Source of the DNA: Flavobacteriales bacterium
GTDB taxonomy: Bacteria > Bacteroidota > Bacteroidia > Flavobacteriales_F > PHOS-HE28
Length of the DNA stretch: 64,000 bases
Assembly: GCA_019638085.1 (NCBI GenBank)
Contig: JAHBUL010000002.1
Span: forward strand, 186,001 to 250,000
Direction of reading: 5' to 3'
The notes below the pieces were generated by a model. It did not search any database, was not told the origin of the DNA, and worked only from the letters and a program-made list of their open reading frames with translations. The stretch's first letter is position 1. Every line of letters begins with the position of its first letter. Both the position numbers and the translations under genes were made by a program. Positions 17,398 through 25,919 of this stretch are shown one piece after another.

Positions 17398-17958
17398 ATG
17401 CAGCGCTTGATCACCCTTCTCAGCATCCTCCTCGGTCTCACCGCCGTTGGAAAGGCTCAGTCCGACACGGTGCTGGCCACTGATCCACCGGCCGACACCA
17501 CCGTGGTGCTGGATTGGAGGGCGCGCCATCAGCCCGCGCGAGCCACCATCTATTCGGCCATTTTGCCGGGTGCTGGTCAGGTGTACAATCGCAAATATTG
17601 GAAGGTGCCCATCGTGCTCGGAGGTCTGGGTGTTTCCTACTGGTTCATTCAGGACAACAACAAGGAATACCAGCGGTATAAGGCCGCTTATCTGGATGTA
17701 GTGAACGGCCGCACGGATGAGTTCAACGGTCAGTACAGCGGTGATCAATTGCGCAATGTGGCCGACACCTACCACCGTTGGCGCGATCTGAGCTATGTGG
17801 CCTTCGGGCTGGTTTACGCCCTCAACATCATCGATGCCTCCGTGGACGCCTACTTCGTGCGCTTCGACGTGAGCGATGACCTTTCACTTCGTGCGGGCCC
17901 ATCACTTGACATGGCCGCACAAGGCGCGTTGGGGTTCACCCTCTCCGTAAAGCTGTGA
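17398..17958 (+). CDS. DUF5683 domain protein, exported
   Basis: A 186-residue protein of unknown function with a signal peptide (1-20, ending GKAQ). The body contains the DUF5683 hallmark SAILPGAGQVYNRKYWKVP followed by a hydrophobic turn, then YQRYKAAYLD and a second hydrophobic stretch before VDAYFVRFDVS. The family is widespread in Bacteroidota and often found beside chromosome-partitioning or cell-wall genes. It probably sits in the envelope. The last residues (GALGFTLSVKL) look like an outer-membrane-type beta strand. It converges on the RimK gene with a gap of 28 bases. Confidence 0.78.
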   Translation: MQRLITLLSILLGLTAVGKAQSDTVLATDPPADTTVVLDWRARHQPARATIYSAILPGAGQVYNRKYWKVPIVLGGLGVSYWFIQDNNKEYQRYKAAYLDVVNGRTDEFNGQYSGDQLRNVADTYHRWRDLSYVAFGLVYALNIIDASVDAYFVRFDVSDDLSLRAGPSLDMAAQGALGFTLSVKL

Positions 17959-17986
17959 CGGCATCGCGGGGAAGCCACGGCTGGCC

Positions 17987-18868
17987 TCAGGACGCCTTCA
18001 GGCCCTTCTCCACGTACTGGATGATCGCGCCTGCAATGTCCTTCCCTGTCGCCTTTTCAATTCCTTCCAGACCGGGCGAGGCATTCACCTCAAGGACCAA
18101 TGGGCCACGGGCACTCTGGAGCATGTCCACCCCGGCCACGCGCAGGCCCAAGGCCCGTGTGGCGTGTATGGCGATCTCCTCTTCTTCTGGCGAAAGGTCG
18201 ATCAGCTCCGCTGCACCACCGCGGTGCAGGTTGCTTCGGAATTCACCTTCCTTCCCCTTGCGTCGCATGGCCCCTACAATGGCCCCGTCCACTACGAATG
18301 CGCGAATATCCTCGCCCTTGGCCTCTTGGATGAATTCCTGCACGATCACGCGGGCTTTCAGGCTGTTGAACGCTTCGATGACGGCCACGGCCGCCTTCCG
18401 CGATTCAGCAAGAACCACCCCAAGGCCTTGTGTCCCTTCCAAAAGCTTGATGATGCACGGCGCACCTCCCACACGTTCAACCGCCCCCGCTACATCCTTA
18501 CTATAGTTGGTAAAGACAGTCCGTGGCATATCCACACCGGCCTTGCTGAGGATCTGTAAGCTGCGGAGCTTGTCCCGGCTACGCACCAAGGATTGACTTT
18601 CCACCGTAGTGAACACCTTCATGGCCTCGAACTGCCGCACCACGGAAGCTCCGTAGAACGTAACACTGGCGCCGATACGGGGAATAATGGCATCCACATG
18701 CTGCAGGCGCTCACCACCGAACATCACGTGCGGATCCTTGCGAGCGATCACCAGATCGCATTTTACATGGTCCACCACACTGATATCGTGCCCCCGCTCA
18801 CGCCCGGCCTCCACGATACGGCGGGTGGAATACAGTTTACTGCTGCGGGAAAGGACCAGGATGTTCAT
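17987..18868 (-). CDS. rimK: RimK-like ATP-grasp ligase
   Basis: An ATP-grasp enzyme of 293 residues related to RimK, which adds glutamate residues to the C terminus of ribosomal protein S6 in E. coli. Evidence: an N-terminal RimK preATP-grasp region (MNILVLSRSSKLYSTRRIVEAG), the SLVRSRDKLRSLQIL helix, ATP-binding IIKLLEGTQGLGV, and the metal-binding C-terminal motif VLEVNASPGLEGIE. Length is close to E. coli RimK (300). Target specificity in this organism is not provable from sequence. The gene stands alone on the minus strand. Confidence 0.88.
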   Translation of the reverse strand: MNILVLSRSSKLYSTRRIVEAGRERGHDISVVDHVKCDLVIARKDPHVMFGGERLQHVDAIIPRIGASVTFYGASVVRQFEAMKVFTTVESQSLVRSRDKLRSLQILSKAGVDMPRTVFTNYSKDVAGAVERVGGAPCIIKLLEGTQGLGVVLAESRKAAVAVIEAFNSLKARVIVQEFIQEAKGEDIRAFVVDGAIVGAMRRKGKEGEFRSNLHRGGAAELIDLSPEEEEIAIHATRALGLRVAGVDMLQSARGPLVLEVNASPGLEGIEKATGKDIAGAIIQYVEKGLKAS

Positions 18869-18992
18869 GGGGAAGGATGGGCGGCAAAGCTAATCCGGGA
18901 CAACGCACAATACGGTTCTGATAACCTTTCCATCGATTTGTATCGATCTATCCAAGTCTCACCTATTTTCGTGCGGTCTTAATCCACCGCTC

Positions 18993-19802
18993 GTGGCACG
19001 CATCATTGAATCCAGTACTCCTTTAGGGGCACAATTGACCGAGGATCAGAAGCTGTTCTTCGCAGAAAACGGAATCATTCATTTTCCCGGTTTCATCTCG
19101 CGCGAGGCGGTAGCTGAGATCTGGAGCGCCATGGAAGTGGTGCAGAATAAATGGATCACCGAAGGACGGGAAAAGGTCAACGGCGTTCCGATCAAATACG
19201 GTAATGATGTGGACGGGAAGCGCATCGTTCAACGCTTCGCCTTTGCCAACCAACATAGCCCCGTACTCGCCGAGTTCCTGAAGGATCCACGCTTCGAGAC
19301 CCTGTTGGGATTTGTTGGTCCCAATGCCCGATTGGGTGTGAATGAAAAGGATGGTCTGGTGGTGAACCACTATGTGAACACCGATGCCAGCAAGTTCACC
19401 CAAATGGGCTGGCATACCGATAGCGTTCGCGACATTTTCCTCGGGAAGAAGATCCTTCCCATGCTGAACGTCGGGATCCATTTGGATGATCAAGATCCCC
19501 GCAATGGCGGTCTCAGGCTACTGGCGGGCACCCATAAACAAAGCCTGTGGAACATGTTGTTCCGGAAGAAGAATTTCCTGGACAACGAGCCGGATCCACG
19601 CGAGGTGGCCTTCAACATCAAGGCCGGTGACCTCACCGTGCATGATGGCCGGTGCTGGCACCGCGTGGAGCGCAGCGTACTTACAGGTGAAGCCAGCCGC
19701 CGCCGGGTGATGTACATCCCGATCATCGCCGGGAAATACACCCCGAAATCGGAGAAGAGCCCCACGCCTTTCTACCATCGCTTCCAGCACTTGGTGAAGT
19801 AG
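18993..19802 (+). CDS. Phytanoyl-CoA dioxygenase (PhyH) family protein
   Basis: A 269-residue Fe(II)/2-oxoglutarate-dependent oxygenase of the PhyH type. The facial triad is visible as WHTDS (His141, Asp143) and a distal histidine in GDLTVHDGRCWHRVERS (His217 or His223). The following SRRRVMYIPI can supply the oxoglutarate-binding arginine. The start is a GTG at 18993; no better ATG lies upstream. Substrate is unknown; relatives hydroxylate lipids or small metabolites. An SDR oxidoreductase follows 67 bases later on the same strand, so the two may act on the same compound, though that is only inference. Confidence 0.8.
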   Translation: MARIIESSTPLGAQLTEDQKLFFAENGIIHFPGFISREAVAEIWSAMEVVQNKWITEGREKVNGVPIKYGNDVDGKRIVQRFAFANQHSPVLAEFLKDPRFETLLGFVGPNARLGVNEKDGLVVNHYVNTDASKFTQMGWHTDSVRDIFLGKKILPMLNVGIHLDDQDPRNGGLRLLAGTHKQSLWNMLFRKKNFLDNEPDPREVAFNIKAGDLTVHDGRCWHRVERSVLTGEASRRRVMYIPIIAGKYTPKSEKSPTPFYHRFQHLVK

Positions 19803-19869
19803 GAGATCCCCTTCGGAAGGCACAGCCCGGAACATTCCGGTACCAGACCCATGGGCCACGGCCCAACCG

Positions 19870-20688
19870 ATGAAGAACGATCGTGGATACGCATTGATCA
19901 CCGGCGCTAGCCAAGGCTTGGGCGCGGCGCTCACCATGGAATTGGCCCGGAACGGATTCGGTGTGCTGCTGGTGGCACGCTCAGAGGAAGCCATGCGCCA
20001 AGTGGCCGCCGAAGCAGGTGCGCTGAACGGTGACCGCACGGGGATCCTGGTAGCTGACCTGTTCGCGCCGGGAGCCGTGGATCGCGTAGTGGCATGGGCA
20101 AATGCTTCGGGGAAGTCCATCACCTGCGTGGTGAACAATGCCGGGCAAGGGCTCTGGGGAATGTTCGATGAATTGCCCTTGGCCGATCAGCTGCGGATGA
20201 TGCACCTGAACATGACGGTGCCCGTGGAATTGACGCACCATCTCCTACCCCAGCTGAAACGCGCTCAGCGGTCCTATGTGCTGAACATCTCCAGCATGAC
20301 GGCCTATTCCGCCATGGCCACTTTCGCCGTGTACAGCGGTAGCAAGTCCTTCCTGTTGCGCTGGTCACGGTCCTTGCGTATCGAATTGCGCGGTGGTCCG
20401 GTATCGGTCACTGCGATCTGCCCCGGCAGCATCATCACAGGCTTCACCGAACGCGCCGGCATGATGGCAATGGATGATCTGGCAAGGAAATTCGGCACCG
20501 GTCCGGGACCTGTGGCCAAGACCGCAGTGAAGGCCATGTTGCGCGGGAAGGCCGAAGTGGTTCCTGGATTGCTCAATCGCATAACTGCCATGGTGCAGGG
20601 CTTGATGCCTGATGGCCTGAATGAGAGGGTCGCCAGCGGGATCTACCTCAAGCGCCTCCCACGGAAGGCAGAGGGACCCACTTCCTGA
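19870..20688 (+). CDS. Short-chain dehydrogenase/reductase
   Basis: A 272-residue NAD(P)-dependent SDR. The cofactor motif TGASQGLG is at residues 11-18, NNAGQG follows in the middle, and the catalytic set is the serine of ISSMTAYS plus Tyr155 and Lys159 in YSGSK. The tail after residue 230 resembles the DltE/YqjQ-like SDRs that act on long-chain or lipid substrates. It follows the PhyH gene. Its last 41 bases overlap the 3' end of the convergent PAP2-like gene, an arrangement that should make sense-antisense transcript overlap unavoidable. Confidence 0.87.
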   Translation: MKNDRGYALITGASQGLGAALTMELARNGFGVLLVARSEEAMRQVAAEAGALNGDRTGILVADLFAPGAVDRVVAWANASGKSITCVVNNAGQGLWGMFDELPLADQLRMMHLNMTVPVELTHHLLPQLKRAQRSYVLNISSMTAYSAMATFAVYSGSKSFLLRWSRSLRIELRGGPVSVTAICPGSIITGFTERAGMMAMDDLARKFGTGPGPVAKTAVKAMLRGKAEVVPGLLNRITAMVQGLMPDGLNERVASGIYLKRLPRKAEGPTS

Positions 20689-21313
20689 CCAGGATCCCTG
20701 CGCTCTTCCACGCGAGCCACGCTGCAGGTACCGCTACCAGCACGTCCACCGTCCAGTGTACATGCTGCACAAGCACCAAGGTGCCCACCATGGCCGCGCA
20801 GATCCATGCGAATAGGCGAATCGCGCCCTTCGGGGCCAAGAGCGCCATCAGGACCAATGTGGCCGTGTGGCCGGAAAAGAACAGGTCCTTCAGAAAGGGC
20901 GCATTCCCCGGATAGAAAGCCTGGGTCAATGGGTCGATCAAGGGTATGATGTCACTCGGCGGTTCCAGTGTGATGGTGGCCATGGCGACCATCCGCAGGA
21001 GCATCATCAGGATGTATGCACACAGGCCATGCAAGATCCGTAACGGTAACCTTGCGATCGTGACCAACACCACCAGCAGGCAGCCATAGAGCACGGTGAA
21101 CGTAGGTATGGATACTTGCCAAGGCCCCAGCGTGTTAAGGACCGGATCGTGCATCGAGGTCCCTGGCCTTCCCTCGATCCATTGGAAAAAATGAGGCAGT
21201 GAAAGAACAAGAACAAGGCCTGCTGCCAACGCTAGTATAAGTGCGCGAACGAATGCCGGTACGGCCAAGGCGTGGCGCCAGGTCCATGCAGTGTGAACGG
21301 GCTCAGTGCTCAT
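20648..21313 (-). CDS. PAP2-like / sphingomyelin synthase-type membrane phosphatase
   Basis: A 221-residue polytopic membrane protein with six predicted helices. Two motifs, FSGHTAT (about residue 147) and HVHWTVDV (about 191-198), correspond to the catalytic histidine and aspartate motifs of the PAP2_C (sphingomyelin synthase-like) group of lipid phosphatase/phosphotransferases. The substrate could be a phospholipid or a sphingolipid; Bacteroidota do make sphingolipids, but no other sphingolipid gene is recognised nearby. The gene is divergent from the GT22-like transferase and overlaps the SDR gene tail to tail by 41 bases. Confidence 0.75.
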   Translation of the reverse strand: MSTEPVHTAWTWRHALAVPAFVRALILALAAGLVLVLSLPHFFQWIEGRPGTSMHDPVLNTLGPWQVSIPTFTVLYGCLLVVLVTIARLPLRILHGLCAYILMMLLRMVAMATITLEPPSDIIPLIDPLTQAFYPGNAPFLKDLFFSGHTATLVLMALLAPKGAIRLFAWICAAMVGTLVLVQHVHWTVDVLVAVPAAWLAWKSAGILVRKWVPLPSVGGA

Positions 21314-21384
21314 CGCGGCCGAAAGTAGCGGTAGGCAGCCGAGGTGATCCTGCCGAGCATGCCTATTTTGTCGCCCGCAACGGC

Positions 21385-22938
21385 ATGTGGAACAAGGAAC
21401 TCTCAGCGAGCCTGAAACAGCGACCGCTCTTCTGGCTCACGCTCATCGCGTTGTTACCTCGTTTGGTGGCCGCCTTCTTCTCCGGCGGGTACTTCGCCCA
21501 CGACGACCACTTCCTGATGATCGAAGCGGCCCAAAGTTGGGTGGATGGCTTCGACTACAACAATTGGCTGCCGTGGAACCAAGGTGCTGATCCGAAGCCC
21601 ACCGGGCACATCATGCTGTACCCGGGCGTACACTACTTGTTGTTCAAATTGTGTGCGATGCTGGGCTTTAACGACCCGGCGGGGAAAATGCTTGTGGTGC
21701 GCCTGCTGCACGCGCTATGGAGCTTGATCGTGGTAAGGGTCGGCTACCGGATCGCCCTGCGGCTTTCCACTCCTGAAGTGGCTTGGCGTAGTGGACTCTT
21801 CCTGGCCTTGTTCTTCTTCATGCCCTTTCTCTCCGTGCGCAATCTGGTGGAGATGGTGAGCATTCCGCCCCTGATGCTGGCCTCCTGGTGGCTCATCCGG
21901 AGCGGTGCTGTTCCCACCCGCAAGGATGTACTTGTGGCCGGCATGTTCGTGGGATTGGCCATCGACCTGCGGTTCCAAACCGTCTTCTTCGGTTGTGGTG
22001 CGGGCCTCGCCTTGCTGCTGCACCGCAACGTGCGCGGTGCGTTGCTTTTCGGCTTGGGCATGCTGATCCCGGTGGTGTTGGTGCAGGCCGGTGTGGACTC
22101 GGTGATCTGGGGGCGCCCCTTCGCGGAAATGACCGAGTACGTAGCGTACAACCTCGAGCATTCCACCAGTTACTTCAATCAGCCTTGGTACAACTATCTC
22201 CTCGTGCTTGCAGGCGCGTTCATCCCTCCGTTCTCCCTGGCCATCCTCTTTGGCTTCTTCAAGCGACCCAAGCCTTTGCTGATCTGGTTGGCCGTTTTCA
22301 GCTTCCTCTTCCTCCACTCTGTTTTCCCCAACAAACAGGAGCGTTTCATATTCACCATCGTGCCTTTGGTGTTCGTTCTGGGTTATACCGCTTGGGAGTC
22401 CTTCCGGGAAGGCAGCGCGTGGTGGCAGCGGCATCGCTCCCTGTGGCGTGGGGTACTTGTCTGGACCTGGATCCTGAACATCCTCTTGCTCATCCCGCTC
22501 TCCTTCAGTTACAGCAAGCGGGAACGCGTGGAGGCCATGTTGATGCTGCGCGACACACCGGTGAAAGGGATCATTATCGAGGATACCGCCGAGCAGGACC
22601 CACCCATGCTCCCCCTGTACTACTTGGGCCAATGGGATATTGTACAGCAGTTCCTTACCGATCCCGATACGGACATCCGTGCGCTGGCAGAACAGGTTCC
22701 GATGGATCGAAGGCCCAACATCGTGCTCTTCATCGGTGATGAGGAACTCGATTCACGGGTTCAACGCGTGGAAGCCGCGCTTGGGCCGCTCTACTTGATC
22801 GGCCGCGCCGAACCTGGCCTGCTGGACCGCGTGGTGCGTTGGCTGAACCCCGTGAACAGGAATGTGGTCATCTCCATTTATTCCGTAGGAAAAATTGGTA
22901 AGGATGAAGAACGCGGAGGAGACCGCACCACCCGGTAA
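21385..22938 (+). CDS. GT22-like (Alg9/PIG-B-type) mannosyltransferase
   Basis: A 517-residue polytopic membrane glycosyltransferase. After the first helix comes the acidic loop FAHDDHFLMIEAA, where lipid-linked sugar transferases of the GT-C fold place a catalytic aspartate or glutamate. Later NKQERFIFTIVPLVFV matches the HKEERF-type motif of eukaryotic Alg9/PIG-B (GT22) mannosyltransferases. At least nine hydrophobic segments follow the start. The ATG at 21385 was chosen; an upstream in-frame ATG at 21241 would add 48 polar residues overlapping the divergent PAP2-like gene. The donor would be a polyprenyl-phosphate sugar. TerC follows 20 bases downstream. Confidence 0.75.
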   Translation: MWNKELSASLKQRPLFWLTLIALLPRLVAAFFSGGYFAHDDHFLMIEAAQSWVDGFDYNNWLPWNQGADPKPTGHIMLYPGVHYLLFKLCAMLGFNDPAGKMLVVRLLHALWSLIVVRVGYRIALRLSTPEVAWRSGLFLALFFFMPFLSVRNLVEMVSIPPLMLASWWLIRSGAVPTRKDVLVAGMFVGLAIDLRFQTVFFGCGAGLALLLHRNVRGALLFGLGMLIPVVLVQAGVDSVIWGRPFAEMTEYVAYNLEHSTSYFNQPWYNYLLVLAGAFIPPFSLAILFGFFKRPKPLLIWLAVFSFLFLHSVFPNKQERFIFTIVPLVFVLGYTAWESFREGSAWWQRHRSLWRGVLVWTWILNILLLIPLSFSYSKRERVEAMLMLRDTPVKGIIIEDTAEQDPPMLPLYYLGQWDIVQQFLTDPDTDIRALAEQVPMDRRPNIVLFIGDEELDSRVQRVEAALGPLYLIGRAEPGLLDRVVRWLNPVNRNVVISIYSVGKIGKDEERGGDRTTR

Positions 22939-22958
22939 ATTCGCCCCCCGTTCCACGC

Positions 22959-23708
22959 ATGGACTATCAAGCTTTCGATTTCTCCGTATTCCTTACCTCC
23001 CAAGGGTGGGTGCAGTTGTTTACGCTCACCTCGTTGGAGATCGTGCTGGGTATCGATAACATCGTGATGATCAGCATCCTCAGCGGAGAGCTCCCGAAGG
23101 AACGGCAGGCCCGCGCCCGACGGATGGGATTGGCCTTCGCACTGATCACCCGCATTATGTTGCTGTTCACCCTCAGCTTCATCATGCGCATGGTGGAACC
23201 CCTGTTCCATATTGGCTCACTGGCCGTAACAGGCAAGGATATCGTGCTGATCTCAGGCGGCCTGTTCCTGATCTGGAAAGCCTCCGTGGAGATCTGGCAC
23301 AAGGTGGACTTCATCAAGGAGAAGGATGCGCACACCCGGGTACCGACCTCAATGGGTATGGTGATCTTTCAGATCGTGATGTTGGATATCGTCTTTTCCT
23401 TGGACTCTGTGATCACCGCCGTGGGCATGAGCAATGAACTCCTGATCATGGTGCTCGCCGTGATCATCGCTGTGCTCTTCATGCTGGTGGGTGCAGAGTT
23501 GATCAGTGGCTTCGTGAACCGCCACGCCACCGTGAAGATCCTCGCGCTCGCGTTCCTGGTGATGGTGGGTGTGGTGCTCCTGCTCGACGGCTTCGGTGTG
23601 CATATCGACAAGAACTACATCTACGCGGCGATGGCGTTCTGTGTGTTGGTGGAGTTCCTGAACCTGCGCATGCGCAGGAATGCGAAGCGCTTGGGGCGTG
23701 AGGAATGA
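22959..23708 (+). CDS. TerC/Alx family membrane protein
   Basis: A 249-residue integral membrane protein of the TerC family, whose studied members export manganese or contribute to metallation of exoenzymes and tellurite resistance. The two inverted half-repeats are visible: SLEIVLGIDNIVMISIL near residue 27 and MLDIVFSLDSVITAVGMSN near 140, each with the acidic residue thought to line the metal path. Seven or so helices fit the family. It begins 20 bases after the GT22-like gene and may be cotranscribed with it. No tellurite gene cluster is present. Confidence 0.9.
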   Translation: MDYQAFDFSVFLTSQGWVQLFTLTSLEIVLGIDNIVMISILSGELPKERQARARRMGLAFALITRIMLLFTLSFIMRMVEPLFHIGSLAVTGKDIVLISGGLFLIWKASVEIWHKVDFIKEKDAHTRVPTSMGMVIFQIVMLDIVFSLDSVITAVGMSNELLIMVLAVIIAVLFMLVGAELISGFVNRHATVKILALAFLVMVGVVLLLDGFGVHIDKNYIYAAMAFCVLVEFLNLRMRRNAKRLGREE

Positions 23709-23731
23709 TCGCGTAGTTGAGCTGGCCCACA

Positions 23732-23766
23732 CCCGCGACCGTCCCTTCGGGAGGCAGGCACGCGGG
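23732..23766 (+). terminator. Weak hairpin after terC
   Basis: An outer stem CCCGCG/CGCGGG encloses an inner TCCC-TTC-GGGA stem. There is no T tract after it, so it may be only a Rho-limited hairpin or transcript end-protecting structure. It lies between terC and the convergent protease gene. Confidence 0.3.
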
Positions 23767-23798
23767 CGCTATCCGTACAAGGCATTTAGAGACTCGGA

Positions 23799-25877
23799 CT
23801 ACGGAAGATGGTCGATGCGGACATCGTTCGGTGCACCGCTCAGGTTCAGAAGGATCGCATCCCGGTCGTTGCCGGCCCCGGTATACTTCACCATGCCGTC
23901 CATATTCACATCCTCCGGGGTATAGCCGTTATACTGGGCTGTGGCCATCGAGCCGCCAATGCGTGTCAATATCGGGTCGCGGTCGTTGCTTTGGCCGGTG
24001 TACTTCACCACCCCGTTCATATTCACATCGCCTGACCAGAGACAGCGCACGCCATTGATGGAAGTGGTGGCATCCGTTCCTCCACGCACGCTCACCGAGG
24101 CGTTGGTGAGGTCGATCAGATCCGCTGTGGACGATAACGGAAGCGGGGATGCGGTCATGATGCCCAAATGGTTCCGGTGCCGTACAGCCAAATAATACTG
24201 ATCGGCAGATAGATTGAAGGTCACAGCGCTCGTTCCGTCCGCACCCACGATAGTGCCGTTCCTCCGGAGCAGTGCCGAACGGGTTGCCAGCACGGCAGCG
24301 GGATCGTTCTTATCCCGGAGTTCCACCACCACCCAATCCACCACTTCATTCGCCCCGCCAACATTCAGGACATCCTGGATGGTGGCCTCGCCACCGCCGC
24401 CTCCTACATGGACATATCCGAGGGCCGAATAAGGTTCCGTCAAGGGGACAAGGTCATTATTGTTCAAGGCAGCCGACATCATTCCTATTCCCGCCAGATA
24501 GGGACCTTCGAGCATGACCCTTAAGCGGGTGCGTACAGCTTCAGGAGAAAGGCCGTTGGGGTCATATCCGTCCAATACCATGGTGGTGTTGGACGGGTCC
24601 AACCAGTCCCGCATGCGGGTACCGGGTGTAGGGCCATCCCAGTTCGCGCTGAACTTGGCGGCCAACGTGGTCGACGTTGTTAGGGTCTCGCAGGTCTGTT
24701 CGCCCTCCACCATATGACCGACCACCCGCCTGTTCTGATCAAAGACCGGTGCCCCACTGGCTTCCGAGAGACCGCTATACCAGTAATTCTGCCAGCTCGG
24801 TGTATTTATGATCTCACTGGTCGTGGAGGTGGCCGGTGTGTTATAGAAGGCGATCTTCTTCACATCGGACATTGGATTGGAGATGCAGGCCCCGCTTTGC
24901 GGCGGTGTCCCGCTGCGGTCCCATCCGGCGTAATACACACCAAAGCTGGCGGGTGGTGGCTCGTTCAGCTCCATGATGTCGAAGTCTCCTTGATAGGTGC
25001 CTGATCTGTGCACCGCACCCACAAGCGTTTGCATGGTTTGCCCGGTGTCTCCAACACAGGTGGGACTCTGATAGTTGAAGTAGAAGATCCATTGGCTTTC
25101 GTTGGGCTGGTAGCAATGGTGCGCGATGAGCACATAAGGAGTACCATCCTCCGAGGTATTGTTCATGAGCGTGCCATTGCACGCGCCTCCGTCGGGCCGC
25201 ACGAACAAGATCACCGACCGCGTCTGGTCCTGCCAGTTCTCGGCGATCGGACAGACCACATTGGTGTGGCATGGAGAGCTTTGATACCCCGGATCGATGT
25301 CGCGCTGCCCTGCACTGCTGACCGGAGGGAAAATGCTTTGCCAAGCGTGTGTGATATGGCTTACATGCAACTGCGAAGGGCCCGCACCTGCCGGTTCCTG
25401 GAATTCGATGGTAACAGCATCCCCTGGGAGGAAGGCAGTTGCAAAAAGCCCGTCCGTTCGTGCATTTTGCATGGTGAAGGCTCCCAGGAACTTCGTCCGC
25501 GCCTCATCATACAGGAACATCCGCGTGCCCCATGCCGGCTGAAAGGCGCTGAACTGCACACTCATCATCACCGCTCCCGGACTGCGCAGTGTGAGCCGGC
25601 ATACGCGGCCACCATCGGCGAGATCGCTCCATTCGCCTTGCGTGATCAGGTCCACATCAAATACCCGCTGCTCCCCGAAACGGTAGCCTTGGGGTGCGCC
25701 GATCGTATCGGCAGCCGCCAATACTGCCTCCTTGTTCAAGGTATCCAAGCCGAAGCTGGGGATGCTCACGCGCTCATCCTCGGGCTGCCCCCAGCCAATT
25801 GGCGATCCCCCATGTGCAAGCTGGGCCTGTGTGCCAAGGGAATTGATCACGAACACGAGGGTGATGTATCTCAGCAT
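23799..25877 (-). CDS. Secreted Lys-C-like serine protease with KYTG repeats
   Basis: A 692-residue exported protease. A signal peptide (1-19) precedes an N-terminal beta domain. The trypsin-fold domain has VLIAHHC (catalytic His), FYFNYQSPTC as in Achromobacter Lys-C, DFDIMELN (Asp) and SEASGAPVFD (Ser); GAP replaces the usual GSP. A C-terminal section carries two related units, DVNMNGVVKYTGQSNDRDPIL and DVNMDGMVKYTGAGNDRDAIL in abbreviated form (DVN-DG-VKYTG-NDRD-IL), a dockerin-like or calcium-binding repeat I know from flavobacterial secreted proteins. No T9SS sorting domain is obvious at the very end. Start ATG 25877 was chosen over 25916 because it opens the signal peptide. Confidence 0.82.
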   Translation of the reverse strand: MLRYITLVFVINSLGTQAQLAHGGSPIGWGQPEDERVSIPSFGLDTLNKEAVLAAADTIGAPQGYRFGEQRVFDVDLITQGEWSDLADGGRVCRLTLRSPGAVMMSVQFSAFQPAWGTRMFLYDEARTKFLGAFTMQNARTDGLFATAFLPGDAVTIEFQEPAGAGPSQLHVSHITHAWQSIFPPVSSAGQRDIDPGYQSSPCHTNVVCPIAENWQDQTRSVILFVRPDGGACNGTLMNNTSEDGTPYVLIAHHCYQPNESQWIFYFNYQSPTCVGDTGQTMQTLVGAVHRSGTYQGDFDIMELNEPPPASFGVYYAGWDRSGTPPQSGACISNPMSDVKKIAFYNTPATSTTSEIINTPSWQNYWYSGLSEASGAPVFDQNRRVVGHMVEGEQTCETLTTSTTLAAKFSANWDGPTPGTRMRDWLDPSNTTMVLDGYDPNGLSPEAVRTRLRVMLEGPYLAGIGMMSAALNNNDLVPLTEPYSALGYVHVGGGGGEATIQDVLNVGGANEVVDWVVVELRDKNDPAAVLATRSALLRRNGTIVGADGTSAVTFNLSADQYYLAVRHRNHLGIMTASPLPLSSTADLIDLTNASVSVRGGTDATTSINGVRCLWSGDVNMNGVVKYTGQSNDRDPILTRIGGSMATAQYNGYTPEDVNMDGMVKYTGAGNDRDAILLNLSGAPNDVRIDHLP

Positions 25878-25919
25878 GTAAGTCGGTTGATCGGGAAACA
25901 ACGGTTCCCACCTCAAGGT

